Of a DNA stretch of 64,000 nucleotides, positions 7,626 through 16,496 are shown piece by piece (position 1 is the stretch's first letter; every line of letters begins with the position of its first letter). The notes beneath the pieces were generated by a model that was given only the letters and a program-made list of their open reading frames with translations, was not told where the DNA came from and did no database searches. The DNA comes from Blastocatellia bacterium (GTDB taxonomy: Bacteria > Acidobacteriota > Blastocatellia > Chloracidobacteriales > Chloracidobacteriaceae), in NCBI GenBank assembly GCA_019695185.1, contig JAIBAN010000005.1, positions 62,001-126,000 of the forward strand, given 5' to 3'. The position numbers were made by a program, and so were the translations under genes.

Positions 7626-9758
7626 ATGTCCATTACCTATCAAAAAGACGACGACAACATCGTGACCCTCACGATTGATATGCCCAACCGTTCTGCCAAT
7701 GTCATCAACTATGAATTTGGGGAGGCTTTCCAGTCGGCCATGACCAAACTGGAGGCGGAAACGGATTTGCGCGGGATTTTGGTGACTTCTGCCAAAAAGA
7801 CCTTTTTGGCTGGCGGGGACCTGGATTTGTTGTTTGCCGTCACCGATGCTGCCGAAGCCATGCGCGGAGTGGACCAGCTAAAAGTTCTGTTCCGTAAACT
7901 GGAAACGATGGGGAAACCTGTGGTGGCCTGCCTGAACGGTTCGGCTTTGGGAGGCGGGTGCGAACTGGCGTTGGCCTGCCACCGGCGGATTGCGCTCAAA
8001 GCCAAGGGTTCGGAAATTGGCATGCCCGAAGTCACCTTGGGGTTGCTCCCTGGCGCAGGCGGGGTTACGCGCACCGTGCGCCTGTTGGGTTTCGAAAAAG
8101 CCTTTCCGTTTTTGATGGAAGGCAAACGGGTTTCTCCCGAAGAGGCGTTTGAAGCCGGTCTGGTGAGTGAATTGGCCGATTCCCCGGAAGAAATGATGGT
8201 TCGTGCCCGGATGTGGATTTTTGACAACCCGGATGCCATTCAGCCGTGGGACCGTTCTGATTACCGCATGCGCGGTGGTGACCCGCGCAACCCGAAAACC
8301 GCCCAAATGCTTTCGATAGCTCCGGCCATGTTGCTCAAAAAGACACATGGCAACTATCCGGCCCCCTTGGCCATTATGAGTGCTGCGGTGGAAGGGGCAG
8401 TGGTGGATTTTGAAACCGCCAGCCGGATTGAATCCCGTTATTTTGCCCAGGTGGCCACCAGTCAGACAGCCAAAAACATGATTTCGGCTTTCTGGTTCCA
8501 GTTAAACGCCATCAACGAAGGAAAAAGCCGCCCCGGAGGTTTTCCGCCAGCCAAATTCCATAAGGTCGGCATTCTGGGGGCGGGCATGATGGGGTCTGGA
8601 ATTGCCTATGCCACGGCTCTTTCCGGCATTGAGGTGGTTCTCAAGGATGTCTCACTGGAAGCCGCTGAACGGGGCAAAAGTTATTCGGAAAAACTGCTCG
8701 CCAAACGGGTTTCCTCAGGCAAAATGGACGAGGAAAAGATGCGTTCGATGCTGGACCGGATCACACCCACCGACTCGGCGGAAGACCTCAAGGGCTGTGA
8801 TTTGATTATTGAAGCCGTGTTTGAAAACCGGGAACTGAAAGCCAGGGTCACCCAGGAGGCCGAGGCCCAGCTTGCACCCGATGCGATTTTCGCCTCAAAT
8901 ACTTCCACCCTGCCGATTACCGGACTGGCAACGGCCTCGGCCCGCCCGGAAAATTTCATCGGACTGCATTTCTTTTCGCCGGTGGACAAGATGCAACTGG
9001 TTGAAATCATCGTGGGTGAGAAAACCTCGGACGAAACGCTGGCCCGTGGTTTTGATTACGTGCGGCAAATCCGCAAAATCCCGATTGTGGTCAATGACAG
9101 CCGGGGATTTTATACTTCGCGGGTGTTTGGCACCTATGTCAGCGAAGGCATGGCGTTGCTGGCTGAAGGGCAGCATCCGAAAGCGATTGAATCCGCCGGA
9201 ATCCAGGCCGGAATGCCGGTTGGCCCGCTGGCGGTTTCCGATGAAGTCAGCATGTCACTTATGCTGCACATTCGCACCCAGACCCGCAAAGACATGGAAG
9301 CCGAGGGAAAGCCGTTCCCCGAACATCCCAGCAATACTGTGATTGAACGTATGGTCAATGGTCATGACCGGCCCGGAAAAGCTGCTGGCAAAGGGTTTTA
9401 TGAATATCCCAAGGGCGGAAAGAAATATCTTTGGCCGGAATTGACCAAGCTCTTTCCACCTCAGAGCGAAAAACTTTCCCTGGCTGAAATGATGGAACGG
9501 TTGCAATTTATCCAGGTGCTTGAAACAGCACGTTGTTTTGAGGAAAACGTGGTCCGCAGCGTTCCCGACGCCAATATCGGCAGCATTTTTGGCTGGGGGT
9601 TTGCCCCGTTCAAAGGTGGAACACTTCAGTTCATCAATGATTATGGAATCGCAAAATTTGTGGCGCGTGCCCGCGAACTGGCTGCCAAATACGGGGAACG
9701 GTTTGAACCCCCTGCATTGCTTGTCACAATGGCAGAAAAGGATGAGTCTTTCAGCTAA
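7626..9758 (+). CDS. fadJ: FadJ-like enoyl-CoA hydratase / 3-hydroxyacyl-CoA dehydrogenase fusion
   Basis: A 710-residue multifunctional beta-oxidation alpha subunit. The N-terminal crotonase domain (about 1-190) keeps both catalytic Glu residues, in GGGCELALAC and GMPEVTLGLLPGAGG. A Rossmann NAD-binding domain starts near residue 313 (KVGILGAGMMGSGIAYA), with the dehydrogenase His in GLHFFSPVDKMQLVEI. Two C-terminal 3HCDH domains follow. It should convert trans-2-enoyl-CoA through 3-hydroxyacyl-CoA to 3-ketoacyl-CoA, the substrate of the thiolase encoded 1.2 kb upstream. FadB and FadJ families cannot be separated here with certainty. ATG at 7626 directly follows the compound repeat and lacks a clear Shine-Dalgarno. 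A perfect hairpin follows the stop. Confidence 0.93.
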   Translation: MSITYQKDDDNIVTLTIDMPNRSANVINYEFGEAFQSAMTKLEAETDLRGILVTSAKKTFLAGGDLDLLFAVTDAAEAMRGVDQLKVLFRKLETMGKPVVACLNGSALGGGCELALACHRRIALKAKGSEIGMPEVTLGLLPGAGGVTRTVRLLGFEKAFPFLMEGKRVSPEEAFEAGLVSELADSPEEMMVRARMWIFDNPDAIQPWDRSDYRMRGGDPRNPKTAQMLSIAPAMLLKKTHGNYPAPLAIMSAAVEGAVVDFETASRIESRYFAQVATSQTAKNMISAFWFQLNAINEGKSRPGGFPPAKFHKVGILGAGMMGSGIAYATALSGIEVVLKDVSLEAAERGKSYSEKLLAKRVSSGKMDEEKMRSMLDRITPTDSAEDLKGCDLIIEAVFENRELKARVTQEAEAQLAPDAIFASNTSTLPITGLATASARPENFIGLHFFSPVDKMQLVEIIVGEKTSDETLARGFDYVRQIRKIPIVVNDSRGFYTSRVFGTYVSEGMALLAEGQHPKAIESAGIQAGMPVGPLAVSDEVSMSLMLHIRTQTRKDMEAEGKPFPEHPSNTVIERMVNGHDRPGKAAGKGFYEYPKGGKKYLWPELTKLFPPQSEKLSLAEMMERLQFIQVLETARCFEENVVRSVPDANIGSIFGWGFAPFKGGTLQFINDYGIAKFVARARELAAKYGERFEPPALLVTMAEKDESFS

Positions 9759-9796
9759 AGCAAGCCACTCAGGTTTGGAATATCCCGAAATTTTTC

Positions 9797-9825
9797 TTTC
9801 ACCGCAGAGGGCCTCTGCGGTGAAA
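9797..9825. terminator. Perfect hairpin between convergent fadJ-like and osmC genes
   Basis: TTTCACCGCAGAG (9797-9809) and CTCTGCGGTGAAA (9813-9825) form a 13-bp perfect stem with a GGC loop. It lies between converging genes and probably ends both transcripts, although no proper U-tract follows on either strand. Confidence 0.6.
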
Positions 9826-9855
9826 ATGTCCAACAAATAGTTCCTTTTGTTTTTT

Positions 9856-10281
9856 CTAAACCAATTTGGCTGTCAACACAATTTCAGTTCCTGCCAAGGC
9901 CTTGGAAACCGGGCAGTTCGCCTTGGCGTAAGCGGCAAAGCCCTGGAAGGCTTCATTGTCCAGGCCGGGAATTTCGGCTTCGGTTTCCAATTCGATTTTG
10001 GGAATCACAAAACCCGATTCCTGTTTTTCCAAATGGACTTTGGCCGAGGTATGAATCCGGGTCGGGGTGAAGTTATTGGCTCCCAGGGTGGCGGTCAGGG
10101 CCATGGTGAAGCAACCGGCATGAGCCCCTGCGATCAATTCCTCCGGATTGGTTCCGGCTCCGTCGCCGGAACGGGCCCGCCAGTCATACGACCCTGAAAA
10201 GGCACCGCTGCCGAGTGAAATCTGCCCGGCTCCGGCCATCAAATTTCCTTTCCATTCTGCTTCTGCTTTCCGTGTTGGCAT
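9856..10281 (-). CDS. osmC: OsmC-family peroxiredoxin
   Basis: A 141-residue OsmC/Ohr-superfamily thiol peroxidase, expected to reduce organic hydroperoxides in the cytoplasm. Both redox cysteines are present: C57 in AGAHAGCFTMAL and C123 in KANCPVSKALAG. The N-terminal RKAEAEWKGNLMAGAGQ strand and GTNPEELIAGAHA helix are typical of the OsmC branch rather than Ohr. A start ATG at 10281 is supported by the family N-terminus, and GGAGGAT lies just upstream. It is transcribed divergently from the secreted protein gene at 10460, leaving 178 nt for two promoters. Confidence 0.92.
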   Translation of the reverse strand: MPTRKAEAEWKGNLMAGAGQISLGSGAFSGSYDWRARSGDGAGTNPEELIAGAHAGCFTMALTATLGANNFTPTRIHTSAKVHLEKQESGFVIPKIELETEAEIPGLDNEAFQGFAAYAKANCPVSKALAGTEIVLTAKLV

Positions 10282-10459
10282 GGGAAAATCCTCCGTATTG
10301 TTTGAGTTTGGGTTTGCGTTGTGTCATCTGTGACTGAAAAACCGACGCCCCAGCTTTGCCGGTTTGGGAAAGAAATGCAACCCAACGCAACGGATTCCCG
10401 TTTGGATGGCATCCCAAGCCCTATCCCTCAAAAAAACCAAATAGGAACCTGAATCGGAT

Positions 10460-11983
10460 ATGTTGAGTTTGCAGCATCTGTCGCGTGGTGTCATGGCTGT
10501 CGGTGTCACCATGTTTTTGTGGACCTGGACCGTCCAGGCCGAAGTCAAAACCCTCTCTCCAAAAGAAGTCATCAAACGATACCAAAAAGCTGCCGGAGGC
10601 GAATCCGCCCTCAAAAAAATCCGTGAAACCAGCCTGAGCGGTCAGGTCGTGTCGTCCGAAGGCGTAACGGGGACTTTTACCCTCGACTTGCAACATCCAG
10701 GCAAACTGCGATTGGAACGAAAATTTGAAGCTGACAACCGCCTGGAAATTGCCGGCGGAACCTCCGTTTGGGAGCAAAGCACCCGTGCCGGCGCGGTGAC
10801 CCTGCTGGATGAAACCGCCCGCGAGCGAAAAGCCGCCAACCTTCTGTTGACGGACCGGCGGCTTGATTTCAAAGCGCAGGGGTTAGCGGCACGGTCGTTG
10901 CCCGCCGTCCAAATTGGCGGAAACCATTGTGCAGTAGTGGAATTCGTTTCCCGCCAGCGTGGAGCGGTTCGGATGTACTTTTCCCAGGCAACCTGGCTCC
11001 CTGTGCGATTGGAGAGCGGTTCCGGTGACCGGTTACGCTGCCTTGATTTTTTTGACTTCCAAACCGTGGATGGGGTGAGCGAACCCATGCGGTTGGAACT
11101 GACGGAAGGCACTGAAGGCAAGCAGACACTCAAAGTTGCTACGGTCAGGCATAACCCTGGCTTGCTGGCTGACCGGTTCATCCCTCCCGCCGGGATGGAA
11201 AACCTCGATATTGCAGCCTTGTTTTCCAAAATCGAAGCCAACCAGCGCAAAGTGGACGAACGGGTTACCAATTACACCTACATTTTGACCGAAACCCAAC
11301 GGGAACTGGACAAAAACGGGCAGGTCAAGGAAACCAAAGTCAAAGTGTATGAAGTGTATCCGTTGCCGGGCGGCGAACGGGTTTTGAAACTGACCAGTGA
11401 AAATGGAAAACCGCTGTCCCGTGACGCTGCCGAAAAGGAACAAAAGCGGGTTCAAAAATTCATCGAGGAAAATCAAAAACGCCAGGAAAAGCAGAAAAAC
11501 AAGAAAACCGACGATGCCGACAACGAAAAGAAGCATGAAATCGGAATCAAGGACTTTTTACGGGCCTGTGAGTTTTCCCACCCGCGCCGTGAAAACCTGC
11601 GGGGGCGGGAGGTAACGGTGTTTGACTTCAATCCGCGCAAAAACTTCAAACCTTCCAACAGTGAGGAAAAAATCATCAATAAACTGGCGGGAACCGTCTG
11701 GGTTGACGCCTTGGACAACACGGTTTCCCGGCTGGAAGGCCGATTTGAGGATTCATTCAAGGTGGCCGGCGGCCTGATTGCCTCGCTGGGCAAAGGAACG
11801 GCCTTTACCTTTGAGCAAACCCGCACCGAAGAAGGCGTCTGGCTGCCTTTCCGGGCGGACTTCAATGCAGGGATTAAGGTTTTCCTGATTGCAGGATTGA
11901 ATATCAGCGTTGAAAACCGCTACAGTGATTACAAGCGGTTCAATGTTTCAACCAAAATTGATCTTGATGAAAGCGCCCGCTAG
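10460..11983 (+). CDS. Secreted two-domain protein, LolA-like N-terminal half
   Basis: Function unknown. The 507-residue product starts with a signal peptide (about 1-27, ending TVQA). The following 200 residues (KEVIKRYQKAAGGESALKKIRETSLSGQV onward) resemble the outer-membrane lipoprotein-sorting/LolA-like beta fold common in Acidobacteriota exported proteins. A charged Lys/Glu-rich segment (about 330-360, QEKQKNKKTDDADNEKKHE) links to a second beta-rich domain containing DFNPRKNFKPSN. It is likely periplasmic. No catalytic motif is evident. The LysM-protein gene follows 46 nt downstream on the same strand, so they may be co-expressed; that pairing hints at an envelope role. Confidence 0.7.
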   Translation: MLSLQHLSRGVMAVGVTMFLWTWTVQAEVKTLSPKEVIKRYQKAAGGESALKKIRETSLSGQVVSSEGVTGTFTLDLQHPGKLRLERKFEADNRLEIAGGTSVWEQSTRAGAVTLLDETARERKAANLLLTDRRLDFKAQGLAARSLPAVQIGGNHCAVVEFVSRQRGAVRMYFSQATWLPVRLESGSGDRLRCLDFFDFQTVDGVSEPMRLELTEGTEGKQTLKVATVRHNPGLLADRFIPPAGMENLDIAALFSKIEANQRKVDERVTNYTYILTETQRELDKNGQVKETKVKVYEVYPLPGGERVLKLTSENGKPLSRDAAEKEQKRVQKFIEENQKRQEKQKNKKTDDADNEKKHEIGIKDFLRACEFSHPRRENLRGREVTVFDFNPRKNFKPSNSEEKIINKLAGTVWVDALDNTVSRLEGRFEDSFKVAGGLIASLGKGTAFTFEQTRTEEGVWLPFRADFNAGIKVFLIAGLNISVENRYSDYKRFNVSTKIDLDESAR

Positions 11984-12029
11984 GCGTTTTGGGGTTAAAC
12001 CTTTCACGATTAAATGGAGAGAACCAACC

Positions 12030-12422
12030 ATGTCAGCTTTAACTGATAAGTACGGTGGAATGTACATCTATGCGGAAAAACAGGGCTGCACCAATATGAG
12101 CGCCCAGGAAGACAACGGTCACATGACCATCACCATGACCGCCCCAACGCAGTTGATTGCGAATCGGGTTTGGGACGCTGCCAAAGAAGCCGACCCGGAT
12201 TTGGATGACGGAGATTTGACGCTCAACATTTCTGTGGAACGGACCGACATTCACGGCATTTACGAAGTCGAAAAAGGCGATACCCTTTCCAGCATCGCCA
12301 AGCATGTGGCCGGAAGCCAACTGACCTACATGCAGATATTCGAAGCCAATCGCAACATTTTGAGCGACCCGAACAAAATTCAAATCGGGCAGAAACTCAC
12401 GATTCCAAAGCTGCCGTCTTAG
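12030..12422 (+). CDS. LysM-domain protein
   Basis: A 130-residue protein. The C-terminal 50 residues form a LysM domain (YEVEKGDTLSSIAKHVAGSQLTYMQIFEANRNILSDPNKIQIGQKLTIP), which binds N-acetylglucosamine-containing polymers such as peptidoglycan. The N-terminal 75 residues (APTQLIANRVWDAAKEADPDLDDGDLTLNISVE) resemble the phospholipid- or ligand-binding module seen before LysM in YgaU/Kbp-like proteins, without a signal peptide. The ATG at 12030 is preferred over an upstream in-frame extension because GGAGAG lies 12 nt before it and the LysM length then matches small YgaU-like proteins. Its stop is 5 nt before a nonamer repeat array. Confidence 0.82.
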   Translation: MSALTDKYGGMYIYAEKQGCTNMSAQEDNGHMTITMTAPTQLIANRVWDAAKEADPDLDDGDLTLNISVERTDIHGIYEVEKGDTLSSIAKHVAGSQLTYMQIFEANRNILSDPNKIQIGQKLTIPKLPS

Positions 12423-12427
12423 AAACA

Positions 12428-12562
12428 GTCTTGGGAGTCTTGGGAGTCTTGGGAGTCTTGGGAGTCGTAAGACATCTTTGGCACCTTGTCACCCTGTCAC
12501 CCTGTCACCTTGTCAGGGTTTAGACCCCCAAGACCCTCAAGACTCCCAAGACTCCCAAGACT
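12428..12562. repeat. Nonamer inverted arrays with central octamer array
   Basis: Four AGTCTTGGG units (12428-12465) face inverse-complement units (12526-12562), with four CACCCTGT-type octamers (12482-12516) between. The arms could pair as a long hairpin between convergent genes: the LysM gene stop is 5 nt before the left arm and the right arm overlaps the TAA of the WGR gene by one base. Unlike the heptamer arrays, the nonamer carries no stop codon. Confidence 0.85.
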
Positions 12563-15500
12563 TACTTCCGGCTTCCCACCACTGTGGTCAAATCAAACAA
12601 CACTTCACTGATGGCCAAGGGGTCAATCTCACCCAGTTTGAGTTTGTTTTTGTGTTCCGGATAGGCTCTGGGTTTATACAATCCCGGCACAAAAAAGCAG
12701 CGTTCCAGCTTTTGGTCTTCCCATCCCTCAGAGTAACCCAACGGAACCCCATAAAATTCAACCACAGCGGTTATCCTGGCCGACACGAAGTGTTTCACAT
12801 GTTCCGAAACCACACCGTGGTCATCGCCTGACCCCCGCTCCCAGCCGAGTTTGACAAATCCATGCATGACCGTTCCAGCCGGTAGGGGCACTGCGGCAAA
12901 ACGAGTAATATCGGTTGCAGTTGCTTCACTTTCCTCCAGGGTAAAGACCGGTCGGGTCAGTTGCGGGAAGGGCGGAACAATTTCGTAATCGGCAAGCAAC
13001 TCACCCCAGGTTGACAAAACCTCTTTGGAAAGATGCAGCGGATGAGCCAACCCGATGGTGCAGATTCCGTCCAGGTTGGTGTCATCATCGGTTTGGTTGG
13101 AATAGGTCTGGTCCTCGGTCACCCGGAACGTTTTGACCAGGTTCCCGGCCTTGTCATATCCGCTCCAGACCAGCAGCCGGGCCAGATTGGTCATCAGCGG
13201 GTGTTTGACCAGGAGCATTTCAAATTCGGAAACCGTCCAGCGTCGTTCTGTGACCATGGCCTGTTCCAGGCGGGGTGCCTGGATTTTGGCGGTTTCGGCC
13301 ACCTGTTTTTTGAGGAGTTTCCATTCCTCAAGCGCAATTTTGGCTTTTTCAGCCGTATCTTTGGAATTTGGTTTGGGAAGGTCAGGCTTGAAGACACCTT
13401 CCTCATCCCGGACCATTGGTTTCATTTCCTTGCCCAAAGCAAAACGGAACTGCCTGGCTCCAAAATCAAAAACACGGGTTCCCCGTTCGTCCAGGCCGCA
13501 ATCGGGCACAATCCGGTCTTCCAGTTCAGCCCGCGACATGTTTCTTTCCGAAGCAATTTCCTCCATACATTCCTGGGCCCGCGCTTTGATGGCTTTGAAG
13601 GCCACTTTCTGGGCGATTCCGTTGATTTGCATGAGGGCTGTGTCGGTCCCCATGGCCCGCAGGCATTCCAACCCTGAAACCGCCCGTTGATGCTGACTTT
13701 CTCCAGGCCAAACCCGGACCAGCGCCGCCAGTTTGAGGGCGGTGGGGTCGGTTCCCAGCAGCCCCAGGGCCAGGAATGCCCAGGCTTCCTTGGATGAGGC
13801 TCCGCTTGCCATCCATTCCTCAAACAACTTCCAGGCAAAGGCATCCAGCACAAAGGGTGAGAAATGTTCTCTGAAATTTTTGGAAAGGACCCACAGGGTT
13901 CCGTCACCCTTTGGGGCGGAGGTTTTGTTTTTCAGGGTTTCGAGCGAAACGTTTTGCAGAACCGTTACCAATTGCTCAACCTGGGCTTCGTTCAGTCGAA
14001 AATCATCAACCGTCAGGGCAGGCAGGTCGGAAAGTGAAATCCAAACCGGTTTCCTGTTTTTCTTAAATTCCTTGAGAGGTGGCAACGCTTCCTTCAGCCA
14101 TTCAGGTGTGGTTGTCTCGTTAAAGGGGACATATTCCTTTTCCGCAAAATCCAGCACCAGTTGGACCGCTTTGGCAGCCGCTTCCGGGCTGACAACGTTA
14201 AGGCACGAGCGCATGAACGGTTCGTAACCTTTTCTTTTCAAGGAACGCAAAATTTCAATGGCTGTATCGGTGAATTTGCTTTTTTCAGCCAGCAGCGGCA
14301 ACAAACCCGCAATGGTATGTTCCGGATGTGCATCCAGCCAGGCTTTGGCCATTCCGGGTACACGTGAGGTTTTCATCAGCTCCACCATGCAGGGGGCAGC
14401 TTCGGGAGCAACGACCTTCGTGAAAATTTCCATTCCCTTTTGTGCTTCATCTTTATTTGCCCACCCGGCAATAATGTCTTTAACCACGTCCAGGGCGCGA
14501 TATTCCGTATGAGCCAGCCAGGCCCGTAAATAATCCGTTTTGTACAGATTCAATTTGAGCCGCCGCAGATGATGTTCCACCAAAGTGGAACTTCCCAGGC
14601 CGAAAATCAGCAGTTGGGGTTTGTGATAGTGGTCTTGCCAGCCGCCTTGCACCTGATAGCGTTTGTCCTCCCAACTTGCCACCACTGCCTCGATTTCAGC
14701 ATGTTTTCCCAACATCGCCCCCAGAAAAAAGCCCGCCTCCGGGGTTGCATAAAAATCAGTTGGAAACTTATCCGGAGTCGGAACCGTGATGTTTTTCCCC
14801 AGCTCAGCCAACTCTGTATCTGACAAATAGGGCAGGACAAAGCTGCGCAAGCCCGGCACCAGGTCTGCGGCAGGCAGGTTGTGCAAAACCAGTTTTCCCA
14901 TCAGCACTTTGGCGAAAACTTCCGGTTCGAGCAGCAGATATAACAAAACAGTCATTTCATCCCGTGGCAGGAATGTGATTTGGGCAAGGCGGTTGACTAT
15001 TTCATCAAAGGAAAGCCCACTTTCCCGCGCCGAAAAACCAGTCATCCGTTCAGCCAGTTGACCAGTGGTATCTTCTGTGCAACCCATTGCCATCAGCCAG
15101 AAATCAGCTTCCTGATAGGTCATTCCCAGATTGATTTTCGCTTTTTCCCATTTGCGGTCAAAGTACCAGCCATTGGGTGAACTCATTTTGTGAATCCGAG
15201 CCACACAATCAGCCTGGTCGAATGGCCGAACCGGAGGCTTGGGCAAAGGTGTGTGTGGTTTGTAGGTCACCCAATAATGGTCTTCGAGGGCAAGTCCGAG
15301 GGTTCGGGGCAGTTCAGCCAGGCTTGAAAAAACCGGAGTCTGAGAGGCCAGCGCCGGGGCTGAAGTGGGAAGAACCTCGGCTGGTTCCTCAACCGCTGGT
15401 TTCATTTTGGCAGGTTTGGCCGGAGCGGCTGGGGCCGGAACTGCGGCTGCCGGTTGAGCCGGAGGTTCCTCACCGACTGCGGCGGAAAGCTCAACATAGC

Positions 15501-15690
15501 CTTTTTTCACCTTTTCCTGCACCAGTTTATCAAAGGACTTTCGGGCTTCGTCTGCGGAAGCAAAGTCTTTGGTTTGGGTTTGTCCGGCGGTGCCGACCCG
15601 GCCAAACTGAACCGTGTGCGAACTTCCGGAAAGGGTGATGGTCCAGAACTTGTTTGAAGTGCCTTCGGAAAATTGGAATTCGCGTTTCAT
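12562..15690 (-). CDS. WGR domain and DUF4132 protein (YehI/MolR-like)
   Basis: A 1042-residue cytoplasmic protein. Residues 1-75 are a WGR domain (NKFWTITLSGSSHTVQFGRVGTAGQTQTK), a nucleic-acid or protein-binding module known from PARPs and MolR-type bacterial proteins. A Pro/Ala-rich linker (about 75-110) follows, then a long alpha-helical region, then a C-terminal DUF4132 region beginning near 800 and containing FRVTEDQTYSNQTDDD and ICTIGLAHPLHL. This architecture is that of Escherichia coli YehI. In enteric genomes YehI sits with a MoxR ATPase, a VWA protein and a SWIM-finger protein; here only a SWIM protein is near (18136-20238). It follows the HAD phosphatase gene by 12 nt, so the two form an operon. 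The molecular role is not established. Confidence 0.85.
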   Translation of the reverse strand: MKREFQFSEGTSNKFWTITLSGSSHTVQFGRVGTAGQTQTKDFASADEARKSFDKLVQEKVKKGYVELSAAVGEEPPAQPAAAVPAPAAPAKPAKMKPAVEEPAEVLPTSAPALASQTPVFSSLAELPRTLGLALEDHYWVTYKPHTPLPKPPVRPFDQADCVARIHKMSSPNGWYFDRKWEKAKINLGMTYQEADFWLMAMGCTEDTTGQLAERMTGFSARESGLSFDEIVNRLAQITFLPRDEMTVLLYLLLEPEVFAKVLMGKLVLHNLPAADLVPGLRSFVLPYLSDTELAELGKNITVPTPDKFPTDFYATPEAGFFLGAMLGKHAEIEAVVASWEDKRYQVQGGWQDHYHKPQLLIFGLGSSTLVEHHLRRLKLNLYKTDYLRAWLAHTEYRALDVVKDIIAGWANKDEAQKGMEIFTKVVAPEAAPCMVELMKTSRVPGMAKAWLDAHPEHTIAGLLPLLAEKSKFTDTAIEILRSLKRKGYEPFMRSCLNVVSPEAAAKAVQLVLDFAEKEYVPFNETTTPEWLKEALPPLKEFKKNRKPVWISLSDLPALTVDDFRLNEAQVEQLVTVLQNVSLETLKNKTSAPKGDGTLWVLSKNFREHFSPFVLDAFAWKLFEEWMASGASSKEAWAFLALGLLGTDPTALKLAALVRVWPGESQHQRAVSGLECLRAMGTDTALMQINGIAQKVAFKAIKARAQECMEEIASERNMSRAELEDRIVPDCGLDERGTRVFDFGARQFRFALGKEMKPMVRDEEGVFKPDLPKPNSKDTAEKAKIALEEWKLLKKQVAETAKIQAPRLEQAMVTERRWTVSEFEMLLVKHPLMTNLARLLVWSGYDKAGNLVKTFRVTEDQTYSNQTDDDTNLDGICTIGLAHPLHLSKEVLSTWGELLADYEIVPPFPQLTRPVFTLEESEATATDITRFAAVPLPAGTVMHGFVKLGWERGSGDDHGVVSEHVKHFVSARITAVVEFYGVPLGYSEGWEDQKLERCFFVPGLYKPRAYPEHKNKLKLGEIDPLAISEVLFDLTTVVGSRK

Positions 15691-15702
15691 AAGGAGCCTC
15701 TT

Positions 15703-16368
15703 CTAAAGGGATTCGCTCAGTAATGCGTCCGTCACTTCGGACCAGCGGGAGAAAGGCCGAAATGGTTGTCCCAGGCGGGTCAGTTCCTCCGTCAGCCAGC
15801 CACGGGCAAACCGGTTGGCGGGAGCCACCAGCAATGCCGGAGCCAAATCCGGGGGACCGTTTCCGGCAAACACCACCCGTTCATATTGTTGTTGCGCGGC
15901 TGCCACCACTGCCGGTTTGTCAATTCCGGTTGAAACCGAAAGAAAGGGGGAGCCCACGGGCAATTCCATAACCAACCCCTTCCCTGGTGCAAAATAACCA
16001 GGACAGGCAAAAACCGGAAGACTCACGCCAAAATGCGCCAGTACCTTGTCAATGTACCAATGACAGCCGGCGGATACGATTTGCAGGTCCCAGCCACGTT
16101 CCTGGAGGGCCGCCACACATTCGGCAAAGCGCGGTTCGGGCTGCATGTTCCACACCACTTTTTCCAGTTCGGCTTCGCTACAGGTGATGTGCGAGAAAAA
16201 GCCGTTCATACAATCAAAATGCGTGACTTCGCCTCTTTGGTAGGCCGCAAAATAATCGGGAATTTCCGTTCCGGTCAGCCTGGGGTAAACCAGTTCGTAA
16301 AAATCGAAATCGGTGATGGTGCCGTCAAAATCCGTAATCAGGACTGCCTTTTCAATTGTTTTCGTCAC
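15703..16368 (-). CDS. HAD-superfamily phosphatase, MtnX/SerB-like
   Basis: A HAD subfamily IB phosphatase. Motif I is VLITDFDGTITDFDF with nucleophile and acid Asp two residues apart; motif II is QIVSAGCHWYIDKVL; motif III/IV is VVFAGNGPPDLAPALLVAPANRFARG. The pattern is like MtnX (methionine salvage enol-phosphatase) or phosphoserine phosphatases, but no other methionine-salvage gene is near, so the substrate is open. The frame extends to an ATG at 16458, but the extra 30 residues precede the fold and would leave only 38 nt before the divergent gene. I prefer the GTG at 16368, though neither start has a good Shine-Dalgarno. It lies directly upstream of the WGR-DUF4132 gene. Confidence 0.8.
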   Translation of the reverse strand: MTKTIEKAVLITDFDGTITDFDFYELVYPRLTGTEIPDYFAAYQRGEVTHFDCMNGFFSHITCSEAELEKVVWNMQPEPRFAECVAALQERGWDLQIVSAGCHWYIDKVLAHFGVSLPVFACPGYFAPGKGLVMELPVGSPFLSVSTGIDKPAVVAAAQQQYERVVFAGNGPPDLAPALLVAPANRFARGWLTEELTRLGQPFRPFSRWSEVTDALLSESL

Positions 16369-16496
16369 AAGGAAGTAGGTTTGAATGTGAGGGGATGAAC
16401 CAGCTTTGAACAAACCAAGATTGCGCGAAATTCGGCAATGAATCAATATTTTCGGCAAAATTCAACCAATCACAGGTTATTGGGGGGGGATTGCGG

